59,030 nucleotides of DNA, from IMG/VR virus record IMGVR_UViG_3300030406_002145, positions 1-59,030 of that record; one strand, 5' to 3'. Position numbers and translations under genes: made by a program. This document shows positions 57,519 to 59,030 of this stretch, piece after piece; position 1 is the first letter of the stretch; each line of letters starts with the position of its first letter. The notes beneath the pieces were generated by a model. That model was not told the origin of the DNA and searched no databases. It saw nothing but the letters and a program-made list of their open reading frames with translations. This DNA is from a virus.

Positions 57519-57918
57519 CTTAGAGGATATATATAAAGAAGCAAGTACCGATGGAGATAGTGGTAATGTAAGTTCAACACAGTATGGGGCATACATATGC
57601 AGTGCTATCAAAATATCTAAGTGCTATGAAACTGATGAAATAAATATATATAACACCACATTGGGTGGAGACTACTACAAAGAGATAACCAAAGATGAGT
57701 ATAAAATTTTTCTAGCAAAGGGTTGGAGAATTGGAATATATGTATTATCTTTGTCTAATTATCGTAGAAAACTGACTAAAATAGAAAAGAAGATTAGGAT
57801 TCTACTAACAACAAATAAAAGCAATAAGGCTATACAAGATGCAAAGACCAGAAGGTTGAGCATCCTTAAAAATTTTAGCCGAGTGTCAAACAAATTAAAA
57901 GAATATCAATATGACTAA
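57511..57918 (+). CDS. Hypothetical protein in recombination operon
   Basis: A 135-residue protein (MYSLEDIYKEASTDGDSGNV...). ATG at 57511 is used; an upstream TTG is possible. The C-terminal half is basic and helical. It overlaps the annealing gene by eight bases. No family recognised. Confidence 0.58.
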   Translation: MYSLEDIYKEASTDGDSGNVSSTQYGAYICSAIKISKCYETDEINIYNTTLGGDYYKEITKDEYKIFLAKGWRIGIYVLSLSNYRRKLTKIEKKIRILLTTNKSNKAIQDAKTRRLSILKNFSRVSNKLKEYQYD

Positions 57919-58507
57919 ATTAAAAAACTACTACAAATCACTGTCTGAATTACCTATTAAAAGATTGGTAGAAAAGAAAGGTGGATTAGACTACTTATCA
58001 TGGTCTAATGCATGGGACATGTTAAAGAAAGAACACCCAACTGCACAAAGGATTGTGTATGAATCACAACAAAACGGACTTAATTATTTTACGGATGGTA
58101 AAAGTGCTTATGTTAAGGTGGGCATCATAGTAAAAGACATTGAGCATATAGATTACTTACCGGTTATGGATTTTAGAAACAAATCAATATCTCTTGATAA
58201 GATTACATCAATGGATGTAAACAAAGCTATACAGAGAGCAACTGCAAAAGCTATTGCTATGCACGGGTTAGGACTTTCACTGTGGACGGGGGAAGACATA
58301 CCATCAGAGCCAACACCTACTAAGGAACTTGAAGTGCTAGAAATAGGTAGTGAGAAGTGGGCAAGAGTGGTAACTTATATTACTGCAAATAAAACTATGA
58401 CTGTAGATAAAATAATTCTTATGCTATCTAAAAAATATAAAGTGACTACTGCTATCACAAATGAGATTACTAAGTTAGTTAAGATGATTAACATAAAAAA
58501 GAAGTAA
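57911..58507 (+). CDS. Single-strand annealing protein (DUF1071/Sak3-like)
   Basis: A 198-residue protein with the DUF1071/SSAP_Sak signatures GLDYLSWSNAW (25-35), YLPVMDFRN (82-90) and DVNKAIQRATAKAIAMHGLG (102-121), then SLWTGED. These are RAD52-related phage recombinases that anneal single strands exposed by a partner exonuclease. The PD-(D/E)XK exonuclease gene starts about 360 bases downstream and is transcribed with it. Also has a basic C-terminus. Confidence 0.9.
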   Translation: MTKLKNYYKSLSELPIKRLVEKKGGLDYLSWSNAWDMLKKEHPTAQRIVYESQQNGLNYFTDGKSAYVKVGIIVKDIEHIDYLPVMDFRNKSISLDKITSMDVNKAIQRATAKAIAMHGLGLSLWTGEDIPSEPTPTKELEVLEIGSEKWARVVTYITANKTMTVDKIILMLSKKYKVTTAITNEITKLVKMINIKKK

Positions 58508-58509
58508 AG

Positions 58510-58632
58510 ATGGATTGGTGGACAGAGCCATACCAAGAGTATGTAGATATAAAAGAGTGCTTACATTGTGGAGAAGAGACAACAAAAGATTTTTGTTGCA
58601 AGGGTTGTAGGAATGCTTACTTTACTGATTAA
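58510..58632 (+). CDS. Tiny zinc-ribbon protein (CCKGC)
   Basis: A 40-residue protein with CLHC (17-20) and CCKGC (29-33). The latter is identical to the knuckle in the C-terminal zinc ribbon of the amidotransferase fusion. It starts two bases after the annealing gene stop. It may be a dispensable regulator or nucleic-acid-binding knuckle. Confidence 0.65.
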   Translation: MDWWTEPYQEYVDIKECLHCGEETTKDFCCKGCRNAYFTD

Positions 58633-58634
58633 TA

Positions 58635-58698
58635 ATATGGGGTGTGCTTGTTGTTTAAAATGTCGTCCAACAACAAAAGTGTTCAACGCACCCCATAT
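58635..58698 (+). other. Long intergenic hairpin
   Basis: An RNA hairpin with outer stem AUAUGGGGUGUG/CGCACCCCAUAU (58635-58646 with 58687-58698; one G-U) and an inner eight-pair stem UUGUUGUU/AACAACAA (58648-58655 with 58669-58676). The loop contains TGTCG. No T-run follows, so it is more likely a structured RNA, an mRNA-stabilising element or a protein-binding site than a simple terminator. Confidence 0.75.
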
Positions 58699-58722
58699 AA
58701 ACTTTAACTTAATTTATATATT

Positions 58723-58881
58723 ATGAACAAATCAATTGACAAAACCAAACATACATACATAAAAGATATAAACTTAGAATTAGAGTATACTTACGATGAT
58801 AAAAGTAATATTGTATACGATTTAAAAAAACTAAGAAGACACTTTAGAAATATAGTAAACACATTAAAAGATGAAAGATAA
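58723..58881 (+). CDS. Hypothetical small protein coupled to exonuclease
   Basis: A 52-residue basic-acidic protein (MNKSIDKTKHTYIKDINLEL...). Its stop overlaps the exonuclease start (58871) by 11 bases, indicating translational coupling. No family recognised. Confidence 0.62.
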   Translation: MNKSIDKTKHTYIKDINLELEYTYDDKSNIVYDLKKLRRHFRNIVNTLKDER

Positions 58882-59030
58882 AGAAATACTTAATCTACTA
58901 AAAGATGATGAGCAATATTATAGTGGGGTAGGTAAAAACTATTTATCTAACTCTGATATAAGTGCATTGCTCAAAAACCCAAAGATGTTTGGTAAAGAGC
59001 AACCTGACAATATAAACTTTATCAAAGGTA
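58871..59030 (+). CDS. PD-(D/E)XK exonuclease, 5' part of join-spanning gene
   Basis: The real start of the gene that fills bases 1-723. It reads MKDKEILNLLKDDEQYYSGV and enters the copy of the left terminal sequence after three codons. Overlap with the preceding small gene by 11 bases supports this ATG. Confidence 0.9.
   Translation, partial: MKDKEILNLLKDDEQYYSGVGKNYLSNSDISALLKNPKMFGKEQPDNINFIKG
58880..59030. repeat. Terminal overlap, right copy
   Basis: The counterpart of bases 1-151, with two silent substitutions. Joining the two gives a circular map of about 58.9 kb. Confidence 0.9.

Noticed and set aside
57746-57753. TATCTTTG inside the 57511 gene
   Set aside because: No gene start or -33 element is suitably placed; it is probably chance.
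1-59030. tRNAs, CRISPR arrays, integrase or insertion sequences
   Set aside because: No cloverleaf, regularly spaced identical repeat array, recombinase motif or transposase was seen; the search was by reading only.

Overview
The window is a complete or near-complete genome of a tailed bacteriophage. Bases 1-151 reappear at 58880-59030 with only two silent differences, so the sequence reads as a circular map of about 58.9 kb, and the first gene crosses the join. The DNA is strongly AT-rich. Many genes lack a Shine-Dalgarno motif and are preceded by TAnnTTTG boxes, the -7 element of Bacteroidota promoters. Two secreted phage proteins carry flavobacterial-style signal peptides and one ends in a T9SS-like tail. 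The host is therefore probably a marine flavobacterium or relative (inference). No tRNA, integrase, CRISPR array, phage RNA polymerase or DNA polymerase was seen.

Layout. (1) 49.8-59.0 kb continuing into 1-7.5 kb is rightward early DNA-metabolism territory: amidoligase, a fused glutamine amidotransferase/gamma-glutamylcyclotransferase, many tiny proteins, a MazG-like protein, two proteins with DnaA domain IV-like DNA-binding regions, a DUF1071/Sak3-type annealing protein, a PD-(D/E)XK exonuclease, an SSB-like protein, a primase-helicase, an SF2 helicase, VRR-NUC and other nucleases, and a metallophosphoesterase. (2) 7.5-47.3 kb is leftward late territory: a huge 2357-residue protein with an HExxH motif plus two more putative ejection proteins (T7 gp14-15-16 order), tail and adaptor proteins, major capsid protein, scaffold, portal, large terminase, many tiny Lys-rich proteins, then lysis and surface genes (holin, M15 endopeptidase, secreted Trx-like, LDLa/T9SS and beta-barrel-like proteins). 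The TerL-portal-scaffold-MCP block resembles that of crAss-like and Cellulophaga podoviruses. (3) 47.3-50.4 kb holds a divergent regulator and a phage GroEL-GroES pair in the unusual order groEL then groES.

The most striking discovery is three complete hammerhead self-cleaving ribozymes in the rightward region (51503-51555, 52658-52716, 55738-55797), placed exactly between genes. Two of them bracket the amidoligase with their catalytic cores facing inward, so self-cleavage should release a discrete 1201-nt RNA (51510-52710). The third ends the amidotransferase-cyclotransferase cistron. Amidoligase, class II amidotransferase and GGCT are families known to cluster in peptide- or amide-modification systems, so this looks like a ribozyme-processed phage amide-chemistry island. 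A structured, apparently non-coding transcript (54286-54600) with its own good promoter lies in the same island.

A second regulatory signal is a duplicated module of CGACA repeats, with identical internal spacing, upstream of the primase-helicase (1154-1219) and in the divergent region near groEL (49728-49793). It is a candidate operator or origin. Several promoters sit only 4-5 nt before ATG, implying leaderless mRNAs, including one for a 22-residue hydrophobic microprotein at 49829.
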